In this document: positions 47,501 to 59,530 of the stretch, piece after piece | How positions within the stretch are numbered: position 1 is the stretch's first letter | Layout of the letters: the number at the start of each line of letters is the position of its first letter | Assembly: GCA_021768485.1 (NCBI GenBank) | Contig: JAIZVZ010000001.1 | Coordinates: 97,505 to 161,504, forward strand | From: Oxalobacteraceae bacterium | Lineage (GTDB): Bacteria > Pseudomonadota > Gammaproteobacteria > Burkholderiales > Burkholderiaceae_D | DNA: 64,000 bases | Reading direction: 5' to 3' | Translations under genes and position numbers: made by a program | Notes under the pieces: generated by a model | Seen by the model: the letters and a program-made list of their open reading frames with translations, nothing else | Told to the model about the DNA's origin: nothing | Database searches by the model: none

Positions 47501-49855
47501 TCAGTGCGTGCGCAATAGCCTGAGCGGTTCGGCCCGGGGCAGCATGCGATAGCCGCGCCCGCCCGCGCCGGGCAGCGGCTCGGCGCGATCGGCCAGCCGG
47601 ATCGGAATCGAGACGACCACCGCCAGGCCGCCCGCGGCCTGATTCTTGATCGAACAGCTGCCGCCCAGGGCGCTGATGCGTTCCTGGATGCCGCACAGGC
47701 CAAAGCCGCTTTGCGCCTTGCTGCCATCGACCGGCAAGCCGATGCCGTCATCGACGATTTCGACGAACAGGCGATTGTCGACGCGGCGCATGGTGATGCT
47801 GGCCTGGCGCGCTTTTGCATGGCGCCAGATATTGGTGAGCGACTCCTGGATGATGCGAAACAGCGCCGTCGCGCATTTGTCGCTCATCGCAAATTCCGGA
47901 TGGTCGATCTTCAAATGGCACGGTATGCCGGTGCGCCGTTCGAATTGTTTGACCTGCCATTCGGTGGCCGCATGCAGTCCCAGGTTGAGCACGGCGGGGC
48001 GCAAATCGTTCATGATCGCGCGCACCGACTTGAGGATGGTGTCGATCTGGCTCAGCATGCCGTCGCACCACGGCTTGACGACCTCGGGCATGTTGCGCTG
48101 GCCGGCCATCAGCGAGACATCGATGCGCAGCCCCATCAGGTTTTGCCCCAGTTCGTCGTGCAGGTCGCGGGCAATGCGCTTGCGCGCCTCCTCGCGCGCC
48201 GCCTCCTGATGCTCCATCAGCTTGCGCAACTGGGCCCGCGACTGCAGCAAGGCCTGCTCGGCCTGCCTGCGCTCGGTGATGTCCTGAATCGTGCCGCGCA
48301 ACCCCACTACCTTGCCGGCGCCGTTGGCGACCGCTTCGCAGCGCGTATGGATCCACATGGGCCGGCCGCTGCCGTGCCGGGCCGGCAGTTCGAGGTCGTA
48401 ACCGACGCCGGTTGCCAGCGCCGTCTGCAGCGCGGCATTGAGTATCTGCCAGGTCTGGCGCGAATACAGCGTGCCGCATTGCTGTGCGAAGGGCGGCAGG
48501 ATACGGCAGCCGAAGACGGCGCATAATTCCTGGGAGCTCGTATGGCTGTCGTTGACGACATCCCAGGACCAGCTGCCGACATGCGCGATCCGCTGGGCAT
48601 TGGTCAATTCGGCCTCGCGCTCTTGCAGCGCGCGGTGTGCCTGCTGCAAGGCGGCGGCGCGTTCGTGCAAGAGTTGCGCGGCCTTGCCGAGCGCCATGCC
48701 GACTTCGGCCGCTTCGCGAAAGTGGACTTTGGCCGGCTTCAGATGCGTGCCCAGGCCCAGCGCGAAGGCGGCGTCGCTGAGCGCGCGCACCGAGCGCGCG
48801 ATCCGTTCGCCCATGAACCATGCCAGGCTGGTACTGAGGGCAAACAGCACGATGGCGCACAGCGCCAGCAGCGCGACCGTATGCGTCAATTGCGCCTCCA
48901 GCAATTGACGCGGAATGCCGATGACGACGCTCCAGTTGGAGCTCGGCGAGCGGCTAAACATATTGAGCACGGGCTGGCCGTCGCTGGCCCGCGATTCGAG
49001 CGTGCCTTCGGCCTTGCGCGGCGCTTGCTGGACCAGCAGCAAGGCGCCATGCTGGCCGGCGAAACGGCGCGGGTCGCGCGTGCGGGCGGCGATCGTGCCG
49101 TTGCGGTCGAGTATGGCGGCGCTCCACTCGGACGGTAGATTCTGGCTGAGCAGGATGCGATGAAAATATTCGGGCGCGATCACGATGCCGAGGTCGTAGA
49201 TGACTTTGTCGCCGAACAGCACCGGGACGTCGATGCTGACCATCGGGCGCTGCGTCGCGCTGGCGATATAGACATCGGAGATGTGCGTTTGCGCCGTCGT
49301 AAAGACATAATCGAGCTGGGCCAGATTGCGCTGCAAGGGCAAATTCGCGCCAAACGGCAGCGATGTATTGACGAGGTGGCGGCCGCTTTTATCGGCCAGC
49401 ACCACATAGCCGTCGATGCCGATTTTTTGCAGTGTTTGCCGGGCCTGGCGATGAAAGGCGGCAAAGTCGCGCGTGGCCAGATAGCCCGAGGTCGACAGCG
49501 TTTGGGCCGCCCTTTGCGCTTCGAGCAGGCGGCTGTCGACGGTCTGCACCAGCGCGCGCGCGGTTTGCAGCGTCGCTTTTTGCAATTGCGCGCGCCCGTC
49601 CTGATAGGCATGCAGCACCAGCATGGCGGCGCCGACGATGCCCGGCAACAGACAGGCCAGCACCAGTACCAGCAAGAGCGAGCGGATCGAGTAGGCCGGC
49701 GCCACACCGGTGACGAATGGCTCTTCCTTCCCGTGCAATGCAGGTGGCGAAAGAATTTTGTCTCTCCAGGAATTGTTATGTATTAACAAATAGCCGCAAA
49801 GCGGTGCAGTATTGTGGATACATGAAACGATCGGCCGGGGCCTGACATGCTGCAC
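47501..49855 (-). CDS. Orphan sensor histidine kinase (Cache-HAMP-PAS-HisKA_3)
   Basis: A 784-residue membrane kinase. TM1 (about 58-77, SLLLVLVLACLLPGIVGAAM) and TM2 (about 325-345) enclose a Cache-type sensor. A HAMP-like linker follows, then a PAS domain with PAC motif (about 410-540, HVGSWSWDVVNDSHT and GLRGTIQDITERRQAEQALL). The HisKA_3 domain has the phospho-His in RKRIARDLHDELGQNLMGLR, and the ATPase has DDGIGLPVDG and GFGLCGIQERI, as in NarX-type kinases. It would pair with a LuxR-type response regulator, but none is next to it. The true start is unclear: the first 50 residues look non-coding and no candidate has a good ribosome site. Confidence 0.9.
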   Translation of the reverse strand: MQHVRPRPIVSCIHNTAPLCGYLLIHNNSWRDKILSPPALHGKEEPFVTGVAPAYSIRSLLLVLVLACLLPGIVGAAMLVLHAYQDGRAQLQKATLQTARALVQTVDSRLLEAQRAAQTLSTSGYLATRDFAAFHRQARQTLQKIGIDGYVVLADKSGRHLVNTSLPFGANLPLQRNLAQLDYVFTTAQTHISDVYIASATQRPMVSIDVPVLFGDKVIYDLGIVIAPEYFHRILLSQNLPSEWSAAILDRNGTIAARTRDPRRFAGQHGALLLVQQAPRKAEGTLESRASDGQPVLNMFSRSPSSNWSVVIGIPRQLLEAQLTHTVALLALCAIVLFALSTSLAWFMGERIARSVRALSDAAFALGLGTHLKPAKVHFREAAEVGMALGKAAQLLHERAAALQQAHRALQEREAELTNAQRIAHVGSWSWDVVNDSHTSSQELCAVFGCRILPPFAQQCGTLYSRQTWQILNAALQTALATGVGYDLELPARHGSGRPMWIHTRCEAVANGAGKVVGLRGTIQDITERRQAEQALLQSRAQLRKLMEHQEAAREEARKRIARDLHDELGQNLMGLRIDVSLMAGQRNMPEVVKPWCDGMLSQIDTILKSVRAIMNDLRPAVLNLGLHAATEWQVKQFERRTGIPCHLKIDHPEFAMSDKCATALFRIIQESLTNIWRHAKARQASITMRRVDNRLFVEIVDDGIGLPVDGSKAQSGFGLCGIQERISALGGSCSIKNQAAGGLAVVVSIPIRLADRAEPLPGAGGRGYRMLPRAEPLRLLRTH

Positions 49856-50210
49856 CGCACCTTGCTTTCAATACTACAGACAAAAAGATGGCAGAAACCA
49901 AATCGTGGGGATGTGCAATTTGACACCTGTCAAAGAACTCGGGAACGGCGCGCTTCCCGCATGCCGCCCCGCAGTGACGGCCAGGCCGCCGCCTGGCTGG
50001 CCAGATCCGCACGCCCCTGCCGCGTCTCTTTTCCACGCATCCAAACATGATATAAACAATTACTGATCATGTTGATCAAATACTTTAACTATTGCTGATC
50101 AGGTCAAGTCTTTACAATCTCATGCTATCCGATGCGCAGTTTCAGAGAATGCCATGGCGGCGGTAGCGTCTCCGTGGCAGCGTTTCGTACGAGAGCAAAA
50201 AAGGTTGGTG
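49856..50210. other. Divergent gap between histidine kinase and FNT genes
   Basis: A 355-bp gap; its right part, from about 50045, is AT-rich and includes three TGATCA motifs, and should hold the FNT promoter. The left part is GC-rich and would hold the kinase promoter. An ATG at 50154 could extend the FNT gene by 19 codons. No other gene is visible. Confidence 0.5.
50064..50101. promoter_or_regulatory. Cluster of three TGATCA palindromes upstream of the FNT gene
   Basis: TGATCA occurs at 50064-50069, 50073-50078 and 50096-50101, the second within TTGATCAA. FNR-type sites share TTGAT half-sites, but the spacing here (TTGAT-N4-ATCAA is not met) does not fit, so I only note a possible operator cluster. 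Confidence 0.3.
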
Positions 50211-51029
50211 ATGTATAGCAATAAGCATGTTCAGTATGTCATTTATAGCGGAGAGTCTAAACTTGCCTTGCTGCGTGCCGATCCGCGACGATATCTGGTG
50301 CGTGCAATTCTCGCCGGGATGTATTTGTCCATCGTCGGTTTTGCCTACTGGTCGCTGTTAAACGACTTACAGGCCAGTGTGTTTGGCAAAGTCGTCGCGT
50401 CGGCTTTTTTCGGCGTCGGCCCCATCATGATTGTGCTGACAGAGACCGAATTATTCTCCAGTAACAGCCTGTACTTGACGATCTCCTCGGCCCGTGGAAA
50501 AACAGGATGGCGGCAGACCGTGTTTTTGTGGCTGACCTGTTTTGTCGGCAATTTCATCGGCGCGCTTGTCGTCTCCGGATTGCTGTGGGCAAGCGGTATT
50601 CTCAGCAGTCTGCCGCCAGGCCATGCGCTGTTCGTCGGCGCCGTGCATAAGGTCCATCAACCGGCTTTTATCATATTTAGCAAGGGGATTCTTGCTAACT
50701 GGCTGTTGTGCCTCGGTGTCCGGATCGCGATCAGTTGCAAAGAAGAGATCGTAAAAATCGCTGTCCTGATCATGGCGGCCTTTATGTTTCTCTACTTTGG
50801 CGGCGAACACTCGATTGCCAACCTCGGCACTTTTAGCCAGGTACTCTTTGCCGGCAATACCGTTACTGTCGGTGAGGCGGCATTCAACCTGTTATTTGCT
50901 ACATTAGGCAATATTGTCGGCGGCGCGGTATTTTTGGCGATTCCCTTTGCCTATATCAATCCGCAAAAGGAAAGCGAACTCTCATTCGCCTATGCGCACG
51001 AAAAAAAGCACATGCAACGGCCGCAGTGA
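50211..51029 (+). CDS. Formate/nitrite transporter (FNT) family channel
   Basis: A 272-residue inner-membrane channel of the FocA/NirC family with six membrane segments. Family features are VRAILAGMYLSIVGFAYWSL (TM1), the omega-loop segment TETELFSSNSLYL (usually AELFTGN), FSKGILANWLLCLGVRIAI (usually GILCN..VCLAVW) and the substrate-gating His in GGEHSIANLGTF, which is conserved. The changed loop residues make it a divergent member. AAGG about 6 bp before the ATG at 50211 decides the start; a frame from 50154 is possible. Substrate could be formate, nitrite, hydrosulfide or a similar small anion. Confidence 0.88.
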   Translation: MYSNKHVQYVIYSGESKLALLRADPRRYLVRAILAGMYLSIVGFAYWSLLNDLQASVFGKVVASAFFGVGPIMIVLTETELFSSNSLYLTISSARGKTGWRQTVFLWLTCFVGNFIGALVVSGLLWASGILSSLPPGHALFVGAVHKVHQPAFIIFSKGILANWLLCLGVRIAISCKEEIVKIAVLIMAAFMFLYFGGEHSIANLGTFSQVLFAGNTVTVGEAAFNLLFATLGNIVGGAVFLAIPFAYINPQKESELSFAYAHEKKHMQRPQ

Positions 51030-51309
51030 GGACGCGTTGCCTGAGTAGCGTGGCTTTTGAATCGGCGACGGTGCTGTAAGCGCGCGTTGCTGAACGTCGG
51101 ATCGCCTCTGTGGCGAGCGGCCCGGCCGCCTGATACCTCAACAAATCCGTTCGTTACCTCCTGACCGGCGTCGTCGACTCAGCTGCTCAAGCTGAAATCC
51201 GGCAATTCATTCCCCTGTTTTTGCTGCCTGTCGCACAAACGCCCGGGGTCGGGGGCGCTCTGCTATGCTGCGTCAGCTTGCCCTATCCACTCAACAATCA
51301 AGGACTGCG

Positions 51310-53106
51310 ATGTCGAAATCTCTCTGGAAAAAACGCGCCGTGATCGGCGCCCTCACCCTGGCCTTTGCGACGCTGGCCTGCGCTGCCGAGCAGCCCTGGG
51401 TTACGAAAAGTAATGACAACGCCAAACTGTTGCTGAACCTGATGGCCAAATACTCGCCCGAGAGTGCCAGCCAGCTCGGCGTGGACGGCTATGACGAACG
51501 GATTACCGATATGTCGCACGATCTGTATGACGCCAGCGTCAAGGACACCCGCACCGTCGTGGCCGAATTGCAAAAGCGCCAGAAGGCGGAAACCGATCTC
51601 AAGATTCGCCAGGACCTCGACATCCTGATCGGCGCCGCCAATGACCAGCTCACCTCTAACGCACTGCAGCGCAAGCTGATGCTGCCCTACCAGGACTTGA
51701 ACCAGATGCTGTTTGGCGTGGTGCACCAGATGCTGGACCCGCGCATTCCGAAAGAACGTCAGAAGACGCTGGTCGTGCGTCTGCAGAAATATGCCGGCCT
51801 GGTCAAAGGCTACCGTCCGATCACCGAACTGGCCGTGGAGCGGACCCTGGAACGCCTGAAGGCCAACCCCAAGCTGATCGGCCCCTACAAGGCCGAGCTG
51901 ATGCAGTCGCTCGACGATGGTCCGACCTTGCTGAAGGGCATGAAGGCCGAGCTCGAAAAGAGCGGCCTGGACGGCTGGCAGCCGGCCTTTGCCGCGCTGG
52001 AAAAACAGCTGACCGCATATAACGACAACTTCGTGCGCAAGCAGCTGCTGCCGCGCGCGCGCGCCGACCACCGCCTGCCGCCGGCCATTTACGCCGATAA
52101 CTTGCACCAGTTCGGCGTCGATATCAGCCCGCAGGAACTGATTGCCAAGGCGCTGACCTCGTTCTCGGAAATTCGCAATCAGATGAATATCACGGCCGGC
52201 CTGATCGCCAAAGAGCGCAACTTGCCGAACGCCGATTACCGTGTCGTGATGCGCGAGCTGAAAAAGCAGCAAATTCCGCAAGATAATGTGATGCCGCTGT
52301 ACCAGGAGCGCCTGAGCCAGATCGAGTCGGCCGTGCGCGCGCAAAAAATCGTCAGCCTGCCCGAGCGCAAGGCCGTGATCCGCCTCGCCTCGCCGGCCGA
52401 GAACGCGGCCCAGCCGGCGCCGCACATGAACCCGCCTCGCCTGATCGGCAACACCGGCGAGTACGGCGAGTTCGTGCTGACCACCGGCATGCCGCCGGAC
52501 GCCAGCGGCAAGACCAAGGTCTTCGACGACTTTACGCATCAGGCCGCCAGCTGGACCCTGATCGCCCACGAAGCGCGTCCGGGCCATGAGCTGCAGTTTG
52601 CCAAGATGATCGAGGCTGGCGTTTCCACCGCGCGCGGCGTGTTCGCCTTCAATAGCGTCAATGTCGAAGGCTGGGCGCTGTACGCCGAAGCGGAAATGCA
52701 GCCGTACGAGCCGCTCGACGGGCAATTATTCGCCTTGCAGGCCCGCATGCAGCGCGCCGCCCGCGCCTTCCTCGACCCGATGGTCAACCTCGGCGAGATT
52801 AGCCCGGAAGGCGTCAAATCGTTCCTGATCGATGAAGTCGGTCTGTCCGAAGGCATGGCCACGCAGGAAATGCAGCGCTACACCTTCCGCGCCCCCGGCC
52901 AGGCGACTTCGTACTTCTACGGCTACCAGCGCCTGATGGAAATCCGCCAGGCCGCCGAAGTGGCGCTGCGCACCAGGTTCGACCGTCAGGCCTTTAACGA
53001 CTTCGTGCTGTCGCAAGGCCTGGTGCCGCCGGCGGTGCTGCGTAAAGCCGTGATGGAGGAATTCGTGCCGGCGCAGGGCAAGCTAGTGTCGCAGGGGCAG
53101 CACTAA
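51310..53106 (+). CDS. DUF885 family exported protein (putative metallo-hydrolase)
   Basis: A 598-residue protein with an N-terminal signal peptide (about 1-24, IGALTLAFATLACAAEQ). The family carries an HExxxGH motif, here TLIAHEARPGHELQFAKM near residue 423, and a downstream Glu in NSVNVEGWALYAEAEM, together resembling a zinc peptidase site like that of M2/M3-type enzymes. The C-terminal RAPGQATSYFYGYQRLMEIR is typical of DUF885. AAGGA lies 5 bp before the ATG at 51310, so the 15 codons before it are not used. The activity is untested in most members. Confidence 0.9.
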   Translation: MSKSLWKKRAVIGALTLAFATLACAAEQPWVTKSNDNAKLLLNLMAKYSPESASQLGVDGYDERITDMSHDLYDASVKDTRTVVAELQKRQKAETDLKIRQDLDILIGAANDQLTSNALQRKLMLPYQDLNQMLFGVVHQMLDPRIPKERQKTLVVRLQKYAGLVKGYRPITELAVERTLERLKANPKLIGPYKAELMQSLDDGPTLLKGMKAELEKSGLDGWQPAFAALEKQLTAYNDNFVRKQLLPRARADHRLPPAIYADNLHQFGVDISPQELIAKALTSFSEIRNQMNITAGLIAKERNLPNADYRVVMRELKKQQIPQDNVMPLYQERLSQIESAVRAQKIVSLPERKAVIRLASPAENAAQPAPHMNPPRLIGNTGEYGEFVLTTGMPPDASGKTKVFDDFTHQAASWTLIAHEARPGHELQFAKMIEAGVSTARGVFAFNSVNVEGWALYAEAEMQPYEPLDGQLFALQARMQRAARAFLDPMVNLGEISPEGVKSFLIDEVGLSEGMATQEMQRYTFRAPGQATSYFYGYQRLMEIRQAAEVALRTRFDRQAFNDFVLSQGLVPPAVLRKAVMEEFVPAQGKLVSQGQH

Positions 53107-53120
53107 GCGATGTTGTATTG

Positions 53121-53164
53121 GCCCGCAGCGTTGCCAGCGCTGGCGCGTTGGCAACGCTGCGGGC
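53121..53164. terminator. 15-bp perfect inverted repeat after the DUF885 gene
   Basis: GCCCGCAGCGTTGCC (53121-53135) is repeated inverted at 53150-53164 around a 14-nt GC-rich loop. It starts 15 bp beyond the stop codon. There is no T-run, so termination would be weak or Rho-assisted; it may mainly protect the transcript end. Confidence 0.55.
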
Positions 53165-53209
53165 AAGATTTGACCTGTTTTCAGTCGCGCTTCCACTTCT
53201 TGCGTCAGA

Positions 53210-53255
53210 TGTCAAAGGTGATTGAAAACGGATACCGTTTAAATCGCCTTTGACA
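53210..53255. other. Nested 46-bp palindrome
   Basis: TGTCAAAGGTGATT (53210-53223) matches the inverted AATCGCCTTTGACA (53242-53255) at 13 of 14 positions, and the space between contains a second palindrome, AAACGG/CCGTTT. The whole can fold as one long hairpin. It lies 100 bp after the DUF885 gene in a gene-free region; it could be an operator, a relic of a mobile repeat, or a folded RNA. Confidence 0.6.
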
Positions 53256-53621
53256 AAAGGCAGTGGGCGGGGCTATCGAGACACAGCGAGGGCCAAAGCT
53301 TAAGGCACTGTGGAATCCACAATCAGATGATTAGCGTAGCTTCGACGCCTGCACGGCGAACGCTGCCCAATGGGCGCGCGTCCACGCCAACAAAAACAGT
53401 AACCTATGAGAGCGCTAAACGGGCTTCTTCCGCTCCAAATATCCAGCCAATTCATTGTCTGTTCGCTGGCAGTATCTGGCGCGACAGCGCGCGCGTGCTC
53501 ATCCGTCCCTTCCGCAGGGCACCGATCTGCGTTGGCATGCAAATGCGGTTGCGCTCTTGACCCAGACGAGCGTTCGAGCTTAGGCGCCTGGTGTCGAGAA
53601 GTTTGAACGGTAGAGTCAAAT
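53256..53621. other. Gene-free stretch between DUF885 and gyrB
   Basis: A stretch of 366 bp with open frames on both strands (longest about 110 codons, minus strand), but none has a ribosome site, and none resembles a known protein. Base composition is somewhat lower in GC than the flanking genes. It may be a decayed insertion; I cannot support a gene here. Confidence 0.45.
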
Positions 53622-53652
53622 GAAAAAACCAAGCTCGTCGCTTGGTTTTTTC
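53622..53652. terminator. Rho-independent terminator downstream of gyrB
   Basis: GAAAAAACCAAGC (53622-53634) pairs perfectly with GCTTGGTTTTTTC (53640-53652) around the loop TCGTC, with T6 on both strands. It lies 68 bp beyond the gyrB stop codon and would also stop transcription from the left. Confidence 0.93.
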
Positions 53653-53719
53653 AATTTCTGTGGCACGCTTTTTTCACTAACCTGGCACAGTTTTCACTTT
53701 CCGAGTCACCCGACAGAGC

Positions 53720-56242
<2,523 letters not shown>

Positions 56243-56347
56243 CTAGTACAACATTCATTGCGGAGTGGGCCGGGCGCCTGTATGGCGGTCCGGTCCGGCT
56301 CCCAAAGTTTTTTGACGAGTGACGATATGAGAGTGATGCGCTACATG

Positions 56348-57454
56348 TTAGATTCGCATCGGCATGACGACATATTTGAAGTCGGGGTTATCGGGGATCG
56401 AGATCAGCGCCGACGAATTCGAGTCGCCGAGCGCGATATTGATTTGGTCGCATTTCAGGTTGTTCAAGACATCGAGCAGATAGGTGACGTTAAAGCCGAT
56501 ATCGACGCTGTCGCCGCCGTAATCGATTTCGAGTTCTTCGACCGCTTCTTCCTGATCGGCGTTGGTCGAGCTGATCTTCATGCTGCCCGGTGTGATGATG
56601 CAGCGCACGCCCTTGAACTTATCGCTGGTCATGATGGCGGCGCGCTGCAGCGAGCGCAGCAAGCCATCGCGGCTGAGCGTGAAATTGTTTTTGTAGCCCT
56701 TCGGGATGACGCGGTTAAAGTCGGGGAATTTGCCCTCGACGAGCTTGGAAATCAATTCGATATCGCCGAGCACGAGCTTGACCTGGTTGTTGGCGATGTC
56801 GAGCTGCACCGGTTCGTCGGTCTCTTCCAGCAGGCGCTGCAATTCGAGAATCGTCTTGCGCGGGATGATCACTTCCTGGCGCGCAAAGGTCTGCTCGGTG
56901 GCGACCTGGCAAAACGCCAGGCGATGGCCGTCGGTGGCCACGGCGATCACGTGATTGCCGTCCAGGACCAGCAGCAGGCCGTTCAGGTAATAGCGGATGT
57001 CTTGCTGCGCCATCGAGAAATGCACCATATTGAACAGGTGCTTGAGCGTTTTTTGCGGCAGCGTCACCGAGGCGTTGTAATGCTCGGCCTGGGCCACGGT
57101 CGGAAATTCCTCGGCCGCCAGGGTTTGCAGCGCAAAGCGCGATTTGCCGCTCTGGACCGTGAGCCGCTTGTTGACCAGCGTGACCGACACATCACCGGAC
57201 TCCGGCAGCGCGCGCAAGATGTCGAGCAGCTTGCGCGCGGCCACGGTGGTGGCGGTGACGTCGCTGCTGCCGCCGATATTGGCGCGGGTCGTGATCTGCA
57301 CTTCGATGTCGGTCGACAGAAAAGACACCATATCGCCATCTTTGCTGATGAGAATATTGGCCAGAATCGGCAATGTGTGCCGACGCTCGACAATACCACT
57401 CACGATCTGCAAGGGGCGCAGAAGGGTATCTCGGGAGGTCTTGATTATCTGCAT
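56348..57454 (-). CDS. dnaN: DNA polymerase III subunit beta (sliding clamp)
   Basis: A 368-residue beta clamp, equal in length to the family norm of about 366-370. It begins MQIIKTSRDTLLRPLQIVSG and has the segments RRHTLPILANILI, FSMAQQDIRYYLNGLLLVLD and a C-terminal DNPDFKYVVMPMRI, whose end is the conserved P-M-R-hydrophobic tail that lines the partner-binding pocket. It stands 124 bp downstream of dnaA and 126 bp upstream of gyrB on the same strand. Confidence 0.98.
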   Translation of the reverse strand: MQIIKTSRDTLLRPLQIVSGIVERRHTLPILANILISKDGDMVSFLSTDIEVQITTRANIGGSSDVTATTVAARKLLDILRALPESGDVSVTLVNKRLTVQSGKSRFALQTLAAEEFPTVAQAEHYNASVTLPQKTLKHLFNMVHFSMAQQDIRYYLNGLLLVLDGNHVIAVATDGHRLAFCQVATEQTFARQEVIIPRKTILELQRLLEETDEPVQLDIANNQVKLVLGDIELISKLVEGKFPDFNRVIPKGYKNNFTLSRDGLLRSLQRAAIMTSDKFKGVRCIITPGSMKISSTNADQEEAVEELEIDYGGDSVDIGFNVTYLLDVLNNLKCDQINIALGDSNSSALISIPDNPDFKYVVMPMRI

Positions 57455-57578
57455 ATTTGTCCTCGATAGTTGTGCTTACAGTGTGATGCGATGAATTTCC
57501 TGCGGCGCCGGCCCGGCCCCTCTCGTGGCCCGGCCGTTGCGTACAACGTGTGGTGCAACCATGGGCGGCATGGCACCG

Positions 57579-59000
57579 TTATCCTTTTAAGGTCTGTTCC
57601 AGTACATGCAGCTCGTGATTGCATTCCGGGCTCTTGCTGCGGTCGTTGGCGATCTTGCGCACCGCATGCAAGACCGTGGTGTGATCGCGCCCGCCGAACA
57701 GCTCGCCGATTTCCGGCAAACTTTTCTGCGTCAGTTCCTTGGCCAGGTACATCGCAATCTGGCGCGGCCGCGCGATATTGGCGGGGCGGCGCTTCGAATA
57801 CATGTCGGCGACCTTGATGTTGAAAAAATCGGCCACCGTCTTCTGGATGTTTTCGACCGAAATCTGCCGGTTCTGCACCGACAGCAAGTCCTTCAAGGCT
57901 TCCTTGACGATGTCGATCGTGATGTCTTTGTTGTGAAAGCGCGAATACGCCAGGATCTTGCGCAGCGCGCCTTCGAGCTCGCGCACGTTCGAGCGCAGAT
58001 GCTTGGCCACGAAAAAGGCGACGTCGTCGGAAAACGTCACCCCTTCCTGCTTGGCCTTCTTGAGCAGGATGGCGACCCGCATCTCGAGCTCGGGCGGCTC
58101 GATCGCCACCGTCAGGCCGGAATCGAAACGCGAGATGAGGCGGTCGTCCATGCCCGTGATTTCTTTGGGATAGGTATCGCTGGTGATGATGATCTGCTTT
58201 TTTGCCGCGATCAGCGCCTCGAACGCATAAAAGAATTCTTCCTGCGTGCGGCTTTTACCGCCGAAAAACTGGATATCATCGATCAGCAGCATGTCGAGCG
58301 AATGATAATAGTGCTTGAAGTCGTCGAAACCCTTGCGCTGGTAAGCGGTGACGACGTCGCGTACGTATTGCTCGGCGTGGATGTAGCGGATCTTGGCGTT
58401 GGGCTGGTCTTGCAAGACCTGGTTGCCGATCGCGTGGATCAAGTGCGTCTTGCCGAGGCCGACGCCGCCGTAGAAAAACAGCGGGTTGTAGGACACGCCC
58501 GGGTTGTTGGCGACCTGGATCGCCGCCGCCCGCGCCAGCTGATTGGCCTTGCCGGTCACGAAGCTGTCGAAGGTCAGGTCGGTATTGATGCGGCTTTGCT
58601 CGCGCCGCGGCGAATTTCCGATATTAAATTCGGGAATGTTGGGGATGTCGATCGGCGTGTCGCCGCTGCCGGCGCTGCCGTTGAGGTCGTTCATGGCCGC
58701 ATCGAGCTGCATCGAGCCGGGCACCGTCGACAAGCCGTTCGGCTTTTTTGCCGTGTTTTGGCGCGGGTCGAGCACGAACTGGACGTCGATCTGTTCGTTA
58801 TAAAATTGCGCCGCCAGCGCCGTGATGCGGCTCGCAAACTGGGTCTTGACCCAATCGAGCTTGAAACGGTTCGGCGCGGCGATGCGCAGCGTGCCGTCCT
58901 CGTAGTCGAGGGGGGCAAGCGGTTTGATCCACGCGCTGTATTGCTGCGGAGTCAGCTCCAGTTCCAGTTGGGCGGAACAGGTCTGCCAGAATTTTTCCAT
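57579..59000 (-). CDS. dnaA: Chromosomal replication initiator protein DnaA
   Basis: A 473-residue DnaA. Domain I starts [20 protein letters not shown]; domain II is a short linker (about 85-140). The AAA+ domain III has Walker [18 protein letters not shown], Walker [11 protein letters not shown] and the ISM-side sequence that reads DNA trios. Domain IV ends with [17 protein letters not shown] helix (here [20 protein letters not shown]) and the DnaA-box reader [16 protein letters not shown] start at the ATG at 59000, with AAGAG 5 bp before it; the frame is open 24 codons further. The gene reads away from rpmH. Only one DnaA box is upstream, for autoregulation; the likely origin lies 46 kb to the left. 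Confidence 0.98.
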   Translation of the reverse strand: MEKFWQTCSAQLELELTPQQYSAWIKPLAPLDYEDGTLRIAAPNRFKLDWVKTQFASRITALAAQFYNEQIDVQFVLDPRQNTAKKPNGLSTVPGSMQLDAAMNDLNGSAGSGDTPIDIPNIPEFNIGNSPRREQSRINTDLTFDSFVTGKANQLARAAAIQVANNPGVSYNPLFFYGGVGLGKTHLIHAIGNQVLQDQPNAKIRYIHAEQYVRDVVTAYQRKGFDDFKHYYHSLDMLLIDDIQFFGGKSRTQEEFFYAFEALIAAKKQIIITSDTYPKEITGMDDRLISRFDSGLTVAIEPPELEMRVAILLKKAKQEGVTFSDDVAFFVAKHLRSNVRELEGALRKILAYSRFHNKDITIDIVKEALKDLLSVQNRQISVENIQKTVADFFNIKVADMYSKRRPANIARPRQIAMYLAKELTQKSLPEIGELFGGRDHTTVLHAVRKIANDRSKSPECNHELHVLEQTLKG

Positions 59001-59345
59001 GTATCTCTTATGTAATGTCTTGCGGCATTGAAGACGTTCTATGCCATCTGCTATTTTACCCTTACCGGGCAAAGTTATCCACAGCCTTGACGCGTTCCGG
59101 CTATGATTTCATTGCAACAACATTTCGGCATAATGCCATTTATATTGACAAGCGCATGTGAAATGTTGTTTAATTGCGGGTTCCGCGCCCGTTGTTTTTG
59201 CCGTTTGCCTGAAATTGCCTGGCATGCTACGAGATCGCCGTGCGTAGCGAGTGAGAAGTTGTGTAAGCGATAACGACTGGCGGGTGACCGCACTGTCAGG
59301 CTTTACGGCTGAACCGATTTATTTTTGCAAATTAGCGAGTCCAAC
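59001..59345. other. Divergent dnaA-rpmH gap (usual oriC site, here without origin features)
   Basis: A 345-bp gap that holds the promoters of dnaA and rpmH. It contains one exact DnaA box (59075-59083) but no box cluster, no CTA/TTA trio array after that box and no long AT-rich stretch. I conclude it is a promoter region and probably not the replication origin. Confidence 0.75.
59075..59083 (+). promoter_or_regulatory. DnaA box in the dnaA promoter region
   Basis: TTATCCACA, an exact DnaA box, lies 75 bp upstream of the dnaA start codon. It is most likely used for autorepression of dnaA. Confidence 0.85.
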
Positions 59346-59480
59346 ATGAAACGTACTTACCAACCTTCCGTCGTACGCCGTAAGCGTACCCACGGCTTCC
59401 GTGCACGTATGGCAACCCGTGGCGGCCGCGCTGTGCTTAACGCACGTCGTGCCAAAGGTCGTAAACGCCTGGCGGTTTAA
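59346..59480 (+). CDS. rpmH: 50S ribosomal protein L34
   Basis: A 44-residue highly basic ribosomal protein, [20 protein letters not shown] at the start and [13 protein letters not shown] at the end, fully typical of L34. It is the first gene of rpmH-rnpA-yidD-yidC, divergent from dnaA. It is short enough to be missed by length-filtered searches. Confidence 0.98.
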   Translation: MKRTYQPSVVRRKRTHGFRARMATRGGRAVLNARRAKGRKRLAV

Positions 59481-59530
59481 GCCTTGCGGCGCGGCATTTT
59501 TTGGCTGCGCAGACATCGCTCCATCGTGCA

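Noticed and set aside
50060..50105. FNR/ANR box upstream of the FNT gene
   Set aside because: The TTGAT-N4-ATCAA geometry is not met; only TGATCA palindromes at other spacings are present.
53300..53632. Small genes or a transposase remnant in the gap before gyrB
   Set aside because: Frames of 66-110 codons on both strands lack ribosome sites, and I recognise no transposase motif or terminal inverted repeat with target duplication.
59001..59345. Conventional oriC between dnaA and rpmH
   Set aside because: Only one DnaA box (59075-59083), no trio array and no AT-rich unwinding stretch, compared with four exact boxes and two trio arrays at 11.4-12.1 kb.
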